From contig DASUHB010000052.1 in NCBI GenBank assembly GCA_036273715.1, forward strand, positions 1-57,301: 57,301 nt of DNA, written 5' to 3'. Within the stretch, counting starts at the first letter, position 1. Each line of letters begins with the position of its first letter. Position numbers and translations under genes: made by a program. The notes under the pieces were generated by a model that searched no databases, was not told the origin of the DNA, and was given only the letters and a program-made list of their open reading frames with translations. Shown piece after piece: positions 8,013 through 15,591 of this stretch. Source of the DNA: Gemmatimonadaceae bacterium (GTDB lineage: Bacteria; Gemmatimonadota; Gemmatimonadetes; Gemmatimonadales; Gemmatimonadaceae).

Positions 8013-8756
8013 TCAGGCCGTGACGCGGCCGAATCGCCGGTCCCGGTTCTGGTACGCCATGATCGCTTCGTACAGGTGGCGCCGCGAGAAGTCAGGCCAC
8101 AACACCGGCGACATGTACAGCTCCGCGTACGCGCACTGCCACAGGAGAAAGTTCGAAATCCGCTGTTCGCCCGACGTGCGGATGAGCAGGTCGGGATCCG
8201 GACAGTCGCTCGTGTACAGGCGGCTGCGCAGCGCCTCTTCGTCCACCGCCTCGAGGTCGAGCCGTCCGTCGCGCACGTCGCGTGCAATGAGCTTGGCGGC
8301 GCGCACGAGCTCGGCCCGGCTGCCGTACGAGATGAAGAGATTGAGCGTGAGGCGCGAGTTCTCCGCCGTCAACGCCACGAGTTGTTCGGCGGCGCTGGCC
8401 GCGCTCGGCGTTAGGCGGGAGAGGTCGCCCAACACGCGGACGCGCACGCCCTGCTCGTTCAGTTCCCGGGCTTCGCGGGCGATGTATTCCTGGAGCAGCG
8501 ACATCAGCGCCTTGATCTCGGCCGGCGGGCGCTGCCAGTTCTCCTGCGAGAACGCGAACAGCGACAGCACCTCGACGCCCGCCGCCAGCGAGCCCTCGAC
8601 CACCGCCCGCACCGATTTCATCCCCGACCTGTGGCCTAACGGACGCGGCAGGTTGCGCTCGCGCGCCCACCGCCCGTTGCCGTCCATGATGATCGCGACG
8701 TGCCGCGGCACCTGGCCGTTCACGCGGATCTGCGCCAGCAGATCGTCCGCTTTCAT
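8013..8756 (-). CDS. uppS: Undecaprenyl diphosphate synthase
   Basis: A cis-prenyltransferase that extends farnesyl diphosphate with IPP to the C55 carrier used for cell-wall synthesis. The 247-residue length is typical. The catalytic motif IIMDGNGRWARERNLPRPLGH contains the essential Asp in MDGNGRWA, and the SFAFSQENW-type motif appears as LFAFSQENWQRP. The C-terminal R-x-S/G-x-x-R region (DLLIRTSGEQRISNFLLWQ) binds the diphosphate of IPP. It is followed within six bases by cdsA. Confidence 0.95.
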   Translation of the reverse strand: MKADDLLAQIRVNGQVPRHVAIIMDGNGRWARERNLPRPLGHRSGMKSVRAVVEGSLAAGVEVLSLFAFSQENWQRPPAEIKALMSLLQEYIAREARELNEQGVRVRVLGDLSRLTPSAASAAEQLVALTAENSRLTLNLFISYGSRAELVRAAKLIARDVRDGRLDLEAVDEEALRSRLYTSDCPDPDLLIRTSGEQRISNFLLWQCAYAELYMSPVLWPDFSRRHLYEAIMAYQNRDRRFGRVTA

Positions 8757-8787
8757 TGCGCCCGCGCGCCCAGCGATGCCACGGCCG

Positions 8788-9342
8788 TCAGACCTCCATG
8801 ATCTCGGCTTCTTTCACCTTGAGCAGTTCTTCCAGCTTCGCCATGTGATCGTCGTGCAGCTTCTGGAGATCCTTGTCCGCGTGCTTCTTGTCGTCCTCCG
8901 ACACGCCGTCGAGCTTCTTCGTCTGCTCGCGTGCGTGCGTGCGCGCGTGCCGGATTGCGATGCGCCCTTCTTCGGCGAGCTTGTGCACGACCTTCACCAG
9001 CTCCTTGCGCCGCTCCTCGTTGAGCGCCGGCAACGGCACGCGAATCACGCCGGTCTGCGTCGCCGGATTCAAGCCGAGGTCCGAGTCTCTGATCGCCTTC
9101 TCGATGGCCGACGTCAGACCTTTGTCCCACGGTGTCACCGTGAGCAACCGTGGTTCGGGCGCCGACACGTTGGCCACCTGCGTGATCGGCATCTGTTGTC
9201 CGTACGCTTCCACGCGCACGGTGTCGAGCAACGACACGGTCGCCTTGCCGCTGCGGATGGACCCGAACTCGCGCTTCGAGTTCTCGAGCACCTTGTCCAT
9301 GCCCGCGCGCGTGTCTTTCAGAATTTGCGCAATGGAGCTCAT
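8788..9342 (-). CDS. frr: Ribosome recycling factor
   Basis: Splits the post-termination ribosome together with EF-G. The 184-residue product has the RRF three-helix-bundle pattern: [17 protein letters not shown] early, [19 protein letters not shown] in the beta domain, and a C-terminal helix with [22 protein letters not shown]. The ATG at 9342 ([10 protein letters not shown]) is right because it overlaps the pyrH stop as ATGA; an upstream start at 9441 would lie inside pyrH. A 31-bp gap separates it from uppS. Confidence 0.96.
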   Translation of the reverse strand: MSSIAQILKDTRAGMDKVLENSKREFGSIRSGKATVSLLDTVRVEAYGQQMPITQVANVSAPEPRLLTVTPWDKGLTSAIEKAIRDSDLGLNPATQTGVIRVPLPALNEERRKELVKVVHKLAEEGRIAIRHARTHAREQTKKLDGVSEDDKKHADKDLQKLHDDHMAKLEELLKVKEAEIMEV

Positions 9343-10058
9343 TGGACGATGGTCCCGACGCGCGCGCCGCACACTGCATCCGCGACGGCGCCCCGGCGTT
9401 GAATGTTGAGCACGATGAGCGGCAGATGGTTCTCCGAGCACAGCGTGATCGCGGTCTGATCCATCACGCCCAGATTCTGGACGATGACATCGCGATAACT
9501 CAGCTTCTCGTACAGCGTCGCTGCGCGGTCCTTCTTCGGATCGGCCGTGTAGATGCCATCGACGCTCGTTGCTTTGATGATGACGTCGGCCTTCATCTGA
9601 ATGGCGCGCAGCGCCGCGGCGGTGTCAGTGGAAAAATACGGGTTGCCCGTGCCGCCCGCAAAGATGACGGTCCTGCCCTTCTCGAAGTGGCGCAGCGCGC
9701 GCCGACGGATGTACGGCTCGGCAACTTCTTCCATGCGAATCGCCGTCATCACGCGCGTCACCACGCTTTTCTTCTCGAGCACATCCTGCATCGCGAGCGC
9801 GTTGATCACGGTGCCGAGCATACCCATGTAGTCGGCGCCGACCCGATCCATACCCATCTTCGAGAGCTGCGCCCCGCGGACGATGTTGCCGCCGCCGATC
9901 ACGAGTCCGACGTTCACGCCCATGGCAACGACGGCTTTGACTTCGTCCGCCAACCGGTCGAGCACATCGAAATCGAATCCGATGCCCCGCTCTCCGGCGA
10001 GTGCTTCACCGGAGAGCTTGAGCAGGATTTTGGAGTAGCACGGTTTCGCGGTCGTCAC
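9339..10058 (-). CDS. pyrH: UMP kinase
   Basis: Phosphorylates UMP to UDP at the head of pyrimidine nucleotide synthesis. The 239-residue protein has the amino-acid-kinase fold: [20 protein letters not shown] at the N-terminus, the GGGNIVRG motif for phosphate binding, [17 protein letters not shown], and the ATP-site region with [20 protein letters not shown]. Its stop overlaps frr and it starts six bases after tsf, the widely conserved rpsB-tsf-pyrH-frr order. Confidence 0.96.
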   Translation of the reverse strand: MTTAKPCYSKILLKLSGEALAGERGIGFDFDVLDRLADEVKAVVAMGVNVGLVIGGGNIVRGAQLSKMGMDRVGADYMGMLGTVINALAMQDVLEKKSVVTRVMTAIRMEEVAEPYIRRRALRHFEKGRTVIFAGGTGNPYFSTDTAAALRAIQMKADVIIKATSVDGIYTADPKKDRAATLYEKLSYRDVIVQNLGVMDQTAITLCSENHLPLIVLNIQRRGAVADAVCGARVGTIVQ

Positions 10059-10064
10059 CGCGTG

Positions 10065-10670
10065 CTACTCCTGGCCCATCTGGAAGCGCGCAAAGCGGCG
10101 CACGACGATGTTTTCGCCCATCTTCGCCGACACCTCCTTCACGAGATCGCCGATCGTCTTCTTCGGATCGCGGATCCACTCCTGCGACATGAGAACGACC
10201 TGCTTGTAGTACGCCTCGACCTTGCCATCCACGATCTTGCCGATCAAGTGCTCGGGCTTGCCGCTCTCGCGCACCTGCTGCTCGTAGATCCGTCGCTCTT
10301 TCTCGATCGCTTGGGCCGGAACACCGCTCTTGTCCACAGAGACCGGTGCGGCACTGGCGATGTGCAGCGCGATCTCTTTCACGAGCTCCTTAAACTCAGG
10401 ATTTCGCGCGACGAAGTCGGTCTCGCAATTCACTTCGACGAGTACGCCGACCTTGCCGTTGTGGTGGATGTAGCTGCCGATCTGTCCTTCCGTCGCGGCG
10501 CGTCCGGCGCGCTTTTCGGCTTTTGCGATGCCCTTGGCGCGCAAGAATTCGGCGGCCTTGTCCATGTTGCCGGCGTTTTCCTCGAGGGCTTTCTTGCAAT
10601 CCATCATGCCCGCACCGGTGCGCTGGCGGAGCTCCTGGACGTCCTTGGCCGTGAATGAAGTCGTGGTCAT
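10065..10670 (-). CDS. tsf: Elongation factor Ts
   Basis: Guanine-nucleotide exchange factor for EF-Tu. The 201-residue protein is the short form found in many bacteria. The N-terminal UBA-like domain has LRQRTGAGMMDCKKALEE; the core has EVNCETDFVARNPEFKELV. The C-terminus ends with GENIVVRRFARFQMGQE. A good ribosome-binding site, AAGGAA, lies nine bases before the ATG. A strong terminator-like hairpin separates it from rpsB, so part of its expression may depend on read-through. Confidence 0.96.
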   Translation of the reverse strand: MTTTSFTAKDVQELRQRTGAGMMDCKKALEENAGNMDKAAEFLRAKGIAKAEKRAGRAATEGQIGSYIHHNGKVGVLVEVNCETDFVARNPEFKELVKEIALHIASAAPVSVDKSGVPAQAIEKERRIYEQQVRESGKPEHLIGKIVDGKVEAYYKQVVLMSQEWIRDPKKTIGDLVKEVSAKMGENIVVRRFARFQMGQE

Positions 10671-10705
10671 GAGTCAGTTCCTTCGAGCAAGTGATTCGCT
10701 GTCGT

Positions 10706-10735
10706 AAAAACGCCGCCGGCACCGGGCCGGCGGCG
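10706..10735 (-). terminator. Intrinsic terminator between rpsB and tsf
   Basis: On the minus strand a perfect 10-bp stem (CGCCGCCGGC with GCCGGCGGCG) and a 5-nt loop are followed directly by TTTTT. It lies 50-80 bases past the rpsB stop and before the tsf start. It probably lowers tsf transcription relative to rpsB. Confidence 0.85.
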
Positions 10736-10787
10736 TATGAATTCTATCACGCCGTCTATCGACAGCGTTGGCCGAGTGGCCGGCTCG

Positions 10788-11711
10788 TCACTCGGGTTGC
10801 TCCTCGGCGCTCTCGCCGGCTTCTTCGGGCGCCTCTGCGGCTTCGCCCGGTGCTTCCTCGCCGCCAGTCTTGAGTCGGGCGGCAATTGCCTCAGGCTTGG
10901 CCCGGCGACGACGCGTGCGACGGCGGCGGCGGCGCTCGCCTTCATCGGCGGGCTCGGATCCGCGATCGCTGCTGTACGTGGTCATGCCGCCTTCGGTCTC
11001 CTCTTCTGCCTCCTGGCGTTTGGGCGCTTCGCGCCGGGCTTCGGCGATGGAATCGGCGACGGCCTGGGTGATGAGCTCGACCGAGCGAATTGCGTCGTCG
11101 TTGCCGGCGATGGGCACGGAGATGAGATCGGGATCGGCGTTGGTATCGACGATCGCGATGAGCGGAATGCCGAGTTTGTTCGCTTCGGTGACCGCGATGC
11201 GCTCTTTCTTGGAATCGATCACGAAGATGAGACCGGGCAGGCGCTTCATTTTCTTGATGCCCGCCAGGTATTTGTTCAGCTTGTCGCGCTCACGAGACAT
11301 CATGAGCTGCTCTTTCTTCGTGTAGTCCTGGAACGCGCCGCCTTCTTCGGTGCCGGCTTCGAGGTCTTCGAGGCGCTTGATCTGGCGCTTCACCGTCTGG
11401 AAATTGGTGAGCAGTCCGCCTAACCAGCGTTCGGTGACGTACATCGCGCCGCAGCGCTCGGCCTCGCTCTGCACGATGGCCTTGAGCTGGCGCTTGGTGC
11501 AGACGAACAGGACGTTCTCGCCGCGCATGATGACATCGCGGGCGAGTTTCTGCGCGAGCTCGAGCTGGCGCAGCGTCTTCTGGAGGTCGATGATGTGGAT
11601 CCCGTTCCGCTCGGCGAAGATGAAACGGCGCATCTTCGGATTCCAGCGGCGGGTTTGGTGTCCGAAGTGGACACCGGCTTCGAGGAGCTGCTCGAGATTC
11701 GGTTGTGTCAT
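10788..11711 (-). CDS. rpsB: 30S ribosomal protein S2 with long low-complexity tail
   Basis: Small-subunit protein S2. The first ~240 residues are standard: LLEAGVHFGHQTRRWNPKM, the IHIIDLQKTLRQLE segment, YVTERWLGGLLTNF, and DTNADPDLISVPIAGNDDAI. I chose ATG 11711 (MTQPNLEQLLEAG), with a purine-rich GGGGA just before it, over a GTG nine codons earlier. About 65 residues follow the usual end: an Arg run (ERRRRRRTRRRR) and then an acidic Ala/Glu-rich end. Such tails vary between phyla; here it may add RNA binding. The gene lies downstream of rplM-rpsI with a hairpin between. Confidence 0.96.
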   Translation of the reverse strand: MTQPNLEQLLEAGVHFGHQTRRWNPKMRRFIFAERNGIHIIDLQKTLRQLELAQKLARDVIMRGENVLFVCTKRQLKAIVQSEAERCGAMYVTERWLGGLLTNFQTVKRQIKRLEDLEAGTEEGGAFQDYTKKEQLMMSRERDKLNKYLAGIKKMKRLPGLIFVIDSKKERIAVTEANKLGIPLIAIVDTNADPDLISVPIAGNDDAIRSVELITQAVADSIAEARREAPKRQEAEEETEGGMTTYSSDRGSEPADEGERRRRRRTRRRRAKPEAIAARLKTGGEEAPGEAAEAPEEAGESAEEQPE

Positions 11712-11808
11712 TCCCCTGTCCTGTTTGGTTGTGTCCACCGCGTCCGTCGTTGCCAGCGCACCACCGGGAGACCCGGCACCAGTGCCCGACTCGGGGCGCG
11801 TGAGAGAT

Positions 11809-11834
11809 ACCGGCCGCCCAACGGGGCAGCCGGT
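11809..11834 (-). terminator. Strong hairpin between rpsI and rpsB
   Basis: On the minus strand ACCGGCTGCCC pairs with GGGCGGCCGGT around a CGTT loop: 11 pairs including one G-U. It starts 11 bases after the rpsI stop. No T-run follows, so it may be a Rho-dependent or processing hairpin rather than a full intrinsic terminator. Confidence 0.55.
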
Positions 11835-11844
11835 TGCCTAACAA

Positions 11845-12237
11845 CTACCGCTTGCTGAACTGGAACCGCTTTCTCGCCTTCGGGCGGCCCGGCTTCTTGC
11901 GCTCCACGGCGCGCGCGTCGCGCGTGAGGAGTCCCAGGTCGCGGAGCTTCCGACGGTGCGCTTCATCCACTTTGACGAGGGCGCGGGCGACGGCGAGGCG
12001 CAGCGCGCCGGCCTGTCCGCTCTGTCCGCCGCCCTGCAAGCTGGCCTTCACATCGAAGCGGCCGAGCGTGTCGGTGGCGGTGAACGCCTGCTGAATGGAC
12101 GACACGAGGGTCGCACGCGGGAAGTAGTCGCCCAACGTGCGGCCGTTGACGTCCCACTTGCCCGATCCCGGCTGCACGTAGACGCGGCAGACGCTTTCCT
12201 TGCGGCGTCCGATGGTGTGAATGGTGCCCTCGGCCAT
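11845..12237 (-). CDS. rpsI: 30S ribosomal protein S9
   Basis: The 130-residue S9 has TIGRRKESVCRVYV at the start, GRTLGDYFPR, the conserved QAGALRLAVARALVK, and the basic C-terminal tail ending KARKRFQFSKR, which reaches the P-site tRNA. I took the ATG at 12237 because it overlaps the rplM stop as TGATG; a GTG one codon earlier is also possible. The rplM-rpsI pair is universal in bacteria. Confidence 0.97.
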   Translation of the reverse strand: MAEGTIHTIGRRKESVCRVYVQPGSGKWDVNGRTLGDYFPRATLVSSIQQAFTATDTLGRFDVKASLQGGGQSGQAGALRLAVARALVKVDEAHRRKLRDLGLLTRDARAVERKKPGRPKARKRFQFSKR

Positions 12238-12683
12238 CACTCGGTCTCGCTCTTGAGGTTGAGCACGACCGGCTGTTGGGCGGCGTGCGGGTGTTGCGCA
12301 TCGGGGTACACGCGCAGCTTGAGCCGGAGCTTCTGGCGGCCCAACGCATTTTTAGGCAGCATGCCGAACACGGCTTTCTCGACGACGCGCTCGGGGTGTT
12401 TGGCGAGCATGGCGGCGAAGGGCGTATAGCGTTCGTGGCCCATGTAGCCGGTGTGCCGGAAGTAGCGTTTCTGCTCGGCTTTGCGGCCGGTGACGCGCAC
12501 CTTGGATGCGTTGATCACGATGACATTGTCGCCGGTGTCCATGTGCGGCGTGAACATCGGCTTGTGCTTGCCGCGGATGATTTTCGCGACTTCGGACGCC
12601 AGGCGTCCGAGCACGAGTCCGTCGGCGTCGACGACGAACCAGCGGTGCTCGATGTCGGACGGAGTTGCGGAGTACGTTTTCAT
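12237..12683 (-). CDS. rplM: 50S ribosomal protein L13
   Basis: The 148-residue L13 has the expected HRWFVVDADGLVLGRLASEVAKIIRGK, then DNVIVINASKVRVTG, the HTGYMGHERYT segment and AVFGMLPKNALGRQ. It is the first gene of the ribosomal run, and a sigma-70-like promoter lies 45-75 bases upstream. Confidence 0.97.
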   Translation of the reverse strand: MKTYSATPSDIEHRWFVVDADGLVLGRLASEVAKIIRGKHKPMFTPHMDTGDNVIVINASKVRVTGRKAEQKRYFRHTGYMGHERYTPFAAMLAKHPERVVEKAVFGMLPKNALGRQKLRLKLRVYPDAQHPHAAQQPVVLNLKSETE

Positions 12684-12727
12684 GCGTGTCGGAATTGAGT
12701 GCGCCAGTCTGGGAAATACAGACTCGT

Positions 12728-12756
12728 AAGCTACGCAAGCACTTACGCTTTGTCAA
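12728..12756 (-). promoter_or_regulatory. Sigma-70-type promoter for rplM-rpsI
   Basis: On the minus strand a perfect -35 box TTGACA (12751-12756) is followed after exactly 17 bases by TAGCTT (12728-12733), a moderate -10 box. The -10 box lies 45 bases before the rplM ATG. Confidence 0.65.
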
Positions 12757-12790
12757 CGTAAAGCGGACCGAAGAACCGGGTCTGGCCGAG

Positions 12791-13076
12791 TGAGAGAAAG
12801 ACTCGCGCGCGTGGTGGGCTTCCTCGCTTCTTGAAAGACGGATTAGACGGATAACAGCTCGGATTTAACGGATCGCTCGGCTGCGGGGGAGAAATCATCG
12901 CTCGACGTCAATAACAACAGAGTTTTTTTGTTTACAAGCAGCGGCTTGACGGCAGGCGAGACGAACCCGCTCCCGCAGCCGAGCGATCCGTTAAATCCGA
13001 GCTGTTATCCGTCTAATCCGTCTTTAAGAGCGAGGAAGCCAACCACGCGGGCGGGCGGGGCGGGCCCGTCTCTCAA
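12791..13076. repeat. 286-bp palindromic MITE-like element
   Basis: The arms, about 12808-12887 and 12972-13050, are nearly perfect inverted repeats of some 80 bases (sharing GGATTAGACGGATAACAG, GCTCGGATTTAACGGATCGC and a GAGGAAGCC end) around an 84-bp centre. The outer ends TGAGAGA (12791) and TCTCTCA (13070) also match as inverted repeats. No ORF lies inside. The structure fits a MITE or a very large hairpin element. It fills the gap between rplM and the PIN toxin gene. Confidence 0.8.
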
Positions 13077-13097
13077 TGATCACGGACGCGATGCGCT

Positions 13098-13532
13098 CTA
13101 ACTCAGCGCCCGGGGAAGCAACTCGAAGCGACGGCCACGTGGTGGGCGGTACGCGCGGAATCCGCGGCGGTCGGTGGTGAAGGCCGTGGTGATCAGCAAC
13201 GCCTCGGCGAGCGCGACGAGGCAGGCGTCGGCGAAATCCATGGGCGTTCGCCGGTATTGCCGCATGAGCGACGACGCGCGCCGGTGGCCGCCGGTCTCGA
13301 GGCCGACGATCGGGATGCCGGCGGCCAGGAGGAAGTCCAACGGCGCATGCGGCGGCCCACCGCCCCGTGCGACCAGATGGCAGGCCTCGGTGACCACGGC
13401 TTCGACCGTTAGGCAACGCCGGATGACGGCGGGCAGCCCGGCCGCGCACTCGGCGTGCCATTGATCGCGACGGTCCAGCACCGCGACGAGCGGGCCCGTG
13501 TCCAACAGCACATCGCGTTCGACCGGACTCAC
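13098..13532 (-). CDS. PIN-domain toxin, VapC-like
   Basis: A 144-residue PIN-fold ribonuclease, probably the toxin of a type II toxin-antitoxin pair that cuts RNA when not bound by its antitoxin. Acidic metal-binding positions are visible: Asp in LLDTGPLVAVLD, Glu in VVTEACHLV, and Asp in MDFADACLVALAE, plus the late TTDRRGF. I chose the GTG at 13532 (VSPVERDVLLDTG) because the fold starts eight residues later and the RHH antitoxin gene ends ten bases upstream. A longer reading frame to 13742 would run through the antitoxin gene. Confidence 0.8.
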   Translation of the reverse strand: MSPVERDVLLDTGPLVAVLDRRDQWHAECAAGLPAVIRRCLTVEAVVTEACHLVARGGGPPHAPLDFLLAAGIPIVGLETGGHRRASSLMRQYRRTPMDFADACLVALAEALLITTAFTTDRRGFRAYRPPRGRRFELLPRALS

Positions 13533-13542
13533 GCGCGGACGG

Positions 13543-13803
13543 CTACGGGCGCCAATTGTGGCGGCGTACGCGGGCGGCGATCTCGTTGCGTTCGATCGAC
13601 TGCGGGTCGAGGGCCAGCGAGCCAATGAGTGCCGACACGGCCTGCAATGGAGCCGCCGGGTCCGATTCGGCGGGCGCCGCAAGATAGGCCGCAAGCGCTT
13701 CGCGAACGACCTGGGCCTTGGGCACGCCGAGGGCTCGCGCACGACGGTCGATGTCGCGGAGCAGCTCGTGGGGCAGGCGCAGGGTCAACTGTTCGTCTCT
13801 CAT
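13543..13803 (-). CDS. Ribbon-helix-helix antitoxin
   Basis: An 86-residue protein whose first half is a ribbon-helix-helix DNA-binding domain: a beta strand (EQLTLRLPHELL) and two helices (DIDRRARALGV, KAQVVREALAAYL). The C-terminal half would wrap the PIN toxin. I chose the ATG at 13803 (MRDEQLTLRL) rather than 13839, as the strand starts at residue 4. It lies ten bases upstream of the toxin gene, the normal antitoxin-first order, and probably represses its own promoter. Confidence 0.8.
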   Translation of the reverse strand: MRDEQLTLRLPHELLRDIDRRARALGVPKAQVVREALAAYLAAPAESDPAAPLQAVSALIGSLALDPQSIERNEIAARVRRHNWRP

Positions 13804-13854
13804 GCAGTGCAATGTATTGCAAATGAACTGCAAGGGCAATACGCGTCGCCGCCG

Positions 13855-14355
13855 TCACTCCAGCTCGATGAGGATCGCGCCCTTTTCGACTGCCGCGCCG
13901 GGCGTCACCGCCACGCGCGTCACCCGGCCCGCGCCGCTCGAGCGCAGCTCGTTCTCCATCTTCATCGCTTCCATCACGACGAGCCCCTGCCCCTCCTGCA
14001 CCGCGTCGCCCGGCCCGACCAGCACGCGCACGATGAGCCCCGGCATTGGCGCGACGAGCGGCCGCGGCCCCGTTGGGCCGGTGGCTTCGGCGGTCAGGTC
14101 GCGAATGGTGCGCGTGCGCTCATCGAGCGCTTCGACATCGTAGGTGTATCCGTCGATCCAGAGGACGTAGTGCCCCTTGGATTCGCGGCGTCGCACGACG
14201 ACGCGGTGCACGCGGTCGCCGATCGTGACCATGCGGACCGGCGTCCCCTCGATGTCGGCTAACGATGCCGGAATGCGCCGGCCCGTGACCGTCACGGCAT
14301 CCGGCTCGACGTCCACGGTGACGCGCGTCTCGCCCATGGCGACGATGTATTTCAC
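13855..14355 (-). CDS. Biotin carboxyl carrier subunit of acyl-CoA carboxylase
   Basis: Carries biotin between the carboxylase and carboxyltransferase subunits. The last 75 residues are a biotinyl domain with MEAMKMEN, whose central Lys is biotinylated. A Pro-rich hinge (ATGPTGPRPLVAPMPG) precedes it. The first ~90 residues form a small beta-rich domain (VTVDVEPDAVTVTG, HYVLWIDGYTYDVE), like the N-terminal part of carrier regions in propionyl- or methylcrotonyl-CoA carboxylases. It follows the RlmD-like gene with no gap and is the last gene of the carboxylase operon. Confidence 0.9.
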   Translation of the reverse strand: MKYIVAMGETRVTVDVEPDAVTVTGRRIPASLADIEGTPVRMVTIGDRVHRVVVRRRESKGHYVLWIDGYTYDVEALDERTRTIRDLTAEATGPTGPRPLVAPMPGLIVRVLVGPGDAVQEGQGLVVMEAMKMENELRSSGAGRVTRVAVTPGAAVEKGAILIELE

Positions 14356-15591
14356 TCAGCGCTCCGGGATCAGCTCGCACACGGTCTCGACGTGCGCGGT
14401 GTGCGGGAACATGTCGAACGATTCGAGCGACGCGACGCGCCAGCCGGCGAGCCGGCCCACATCGCGGGCGAGCGTCGCCGGGTCGCAGCTCACGTACATG
14501 ATCGCCCGCGTGGACGCGCGCGCTGCCTCGAGTGCGGCCGTCACCCGCGCGTCGACGCCCGCGCGCGGCGGGTTGAGGATCACGACGTCGGCGGGTAGCG
14601 CCGCCGGGAGCGCATCCTCGACGGCCGCGGCCACGGCGCGCGATCCGTTAGGCAGCCGCGCCGCGCACCACGCCGAGGCGTCGGCATCGAGCTCGATGGC
14701 GGTGACGCGGCGCGCCGCCGATGCGAGCGCGAGCGCCGTGAGGCCTGTGCCGGCGTACGCATCGATCACGTGCGCCGGGTCGTAGGACGCGACGCGCTCG
14801 ACCACCCACGCCTGGAGCGCCGTGGCCACCGCCGCGTTCACCTGGGCGAACGACGCGGCCGGGGACGCGCGGTCATCGCGCGACGCCGCGGGCAGCGCGC
14901 GCGGCGCGCCGGCGGGCTTCCACCAGATCGATCCCAGTGCCGGCGCCTGCTCGAGCAGACGCTGGGCGCCGGTCCAGCGGTCGCCGCCTTCGATCACCAG
15001 CGACGTCGCGTCCGCATCGTCGAACCGGACAGCCCCGCGCAGCTGGGCGGCGTTAGGCAGCGCGTCGGACGCCGCCAGCACCTCGCGCCACGCCGCGAGC
15101 ACGCGATCTTCCGTAATCGGGCACTCGCGGAGCGGGAACACGCGGGCCGGTTGGTCGTAGGGGTGCAGGCCGGCCGTCCACCGTCGCCCGCGCGAGCGGA
15201 GCGCGAGCGTGAGCTTGCGCCGATAGCGCCACGGCGAGGGCGCAGGGCGCACCGCCGGAGGCGCGGTGTCGGCGCGCCGAGCGATGCGAACCATCGCGTC
15301 GCGGACGATGTCGGCTTTGGCGCGGCGTTGGGCATCGTAGGTCAGGTGCTGCAACTGGCACCCGCCACAGCGGTCGCCCTCGTAATGCGCGCACGCCGGT
15401 GCGACGCGATCGGGCGAGCCGCTCTCGAGCGCGATCAGCGTCCCGCGCGCAAACCGTCCCTTGGGCTCGTACGACACGCGCGCCACGTCGCCGGGCGCGG
15501 TGCGCGGCACGAACACCACCATCCCATCGGCGCGCGCAACGCCATCGCCGCCGGCGGCGATCGAGTCGATGCGCAGCGATGCGACCGGCAT
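14356..15591 (-). CDS. TrmA/RlmD-family rRNA uracil-C5 methyltransferase
   Basis: A SAM-dependent RNA uracil-5-methyltransferase of 411 residues. Domains in order: a TRAM RNA-binding domain (about 1-58), an iron-sulfur cluster site with three Cys in CAHYEGDRCGGCQ and a fourth probably in LRECPITED, then the Rossmann domain with VIDAYAGTGLTALALA, the NPPRAGVD motif, the catalytic-Cys motif YVSCDPATLARD, and the closing FDMFPHTAHVE. This matches RlmD-type enzymes acting on 23S rRNA, though the exact target is not certain. The ATG at 15591 overlaps the upstream stop (TGATG). Its place inside a carboxylase operon is unexpected. Confidence 0.88.
   Translation of the reverse strand: MPVASLRIDSIAAGGDGVARADGMVVFVPRTAPGDVARVSYEPKGRFARGTLIALESGSPDRVAPACAHYEGDRCGGCQLQHLTYDAQRRAKADIVRDAMVRIARRADTAPPAVRPAPSPWRYRRKLTLALRSRGRRWTAGLHPYDQPARVFPLRECPITEDRVLAAWREVLAASDALPNAAQLRGAVRFDDADATSLVIEGGDRWTGAQRLLEQAPALGSIWWKPAGAPRALPAASRDDRASPAASFAQVNAAVATALQAWVVERVASYDPAHVIDAYAGTGLTALALASAARRVTAIELDADASAWCAARLPNGSRAVAAAVEDALPAALPADVVILNPPRAGVDARVTAALEAARASTRAIMYVSCDPATLARDVGRLAGWRVASLESFDMFPHTAHVETVCELIPER

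Noticed and set aside
7879-9402. 507-residue + strand open frame
   Set aside because: It is antisense to cdsA, uppS and frr, which have clear motifs; long shadow frames are expected at high GC.
9342-10658. 438-residue + strand open frame rich in Asp, His and Leu
   Set aside because: Antisense shadow of pyrH and tsf.
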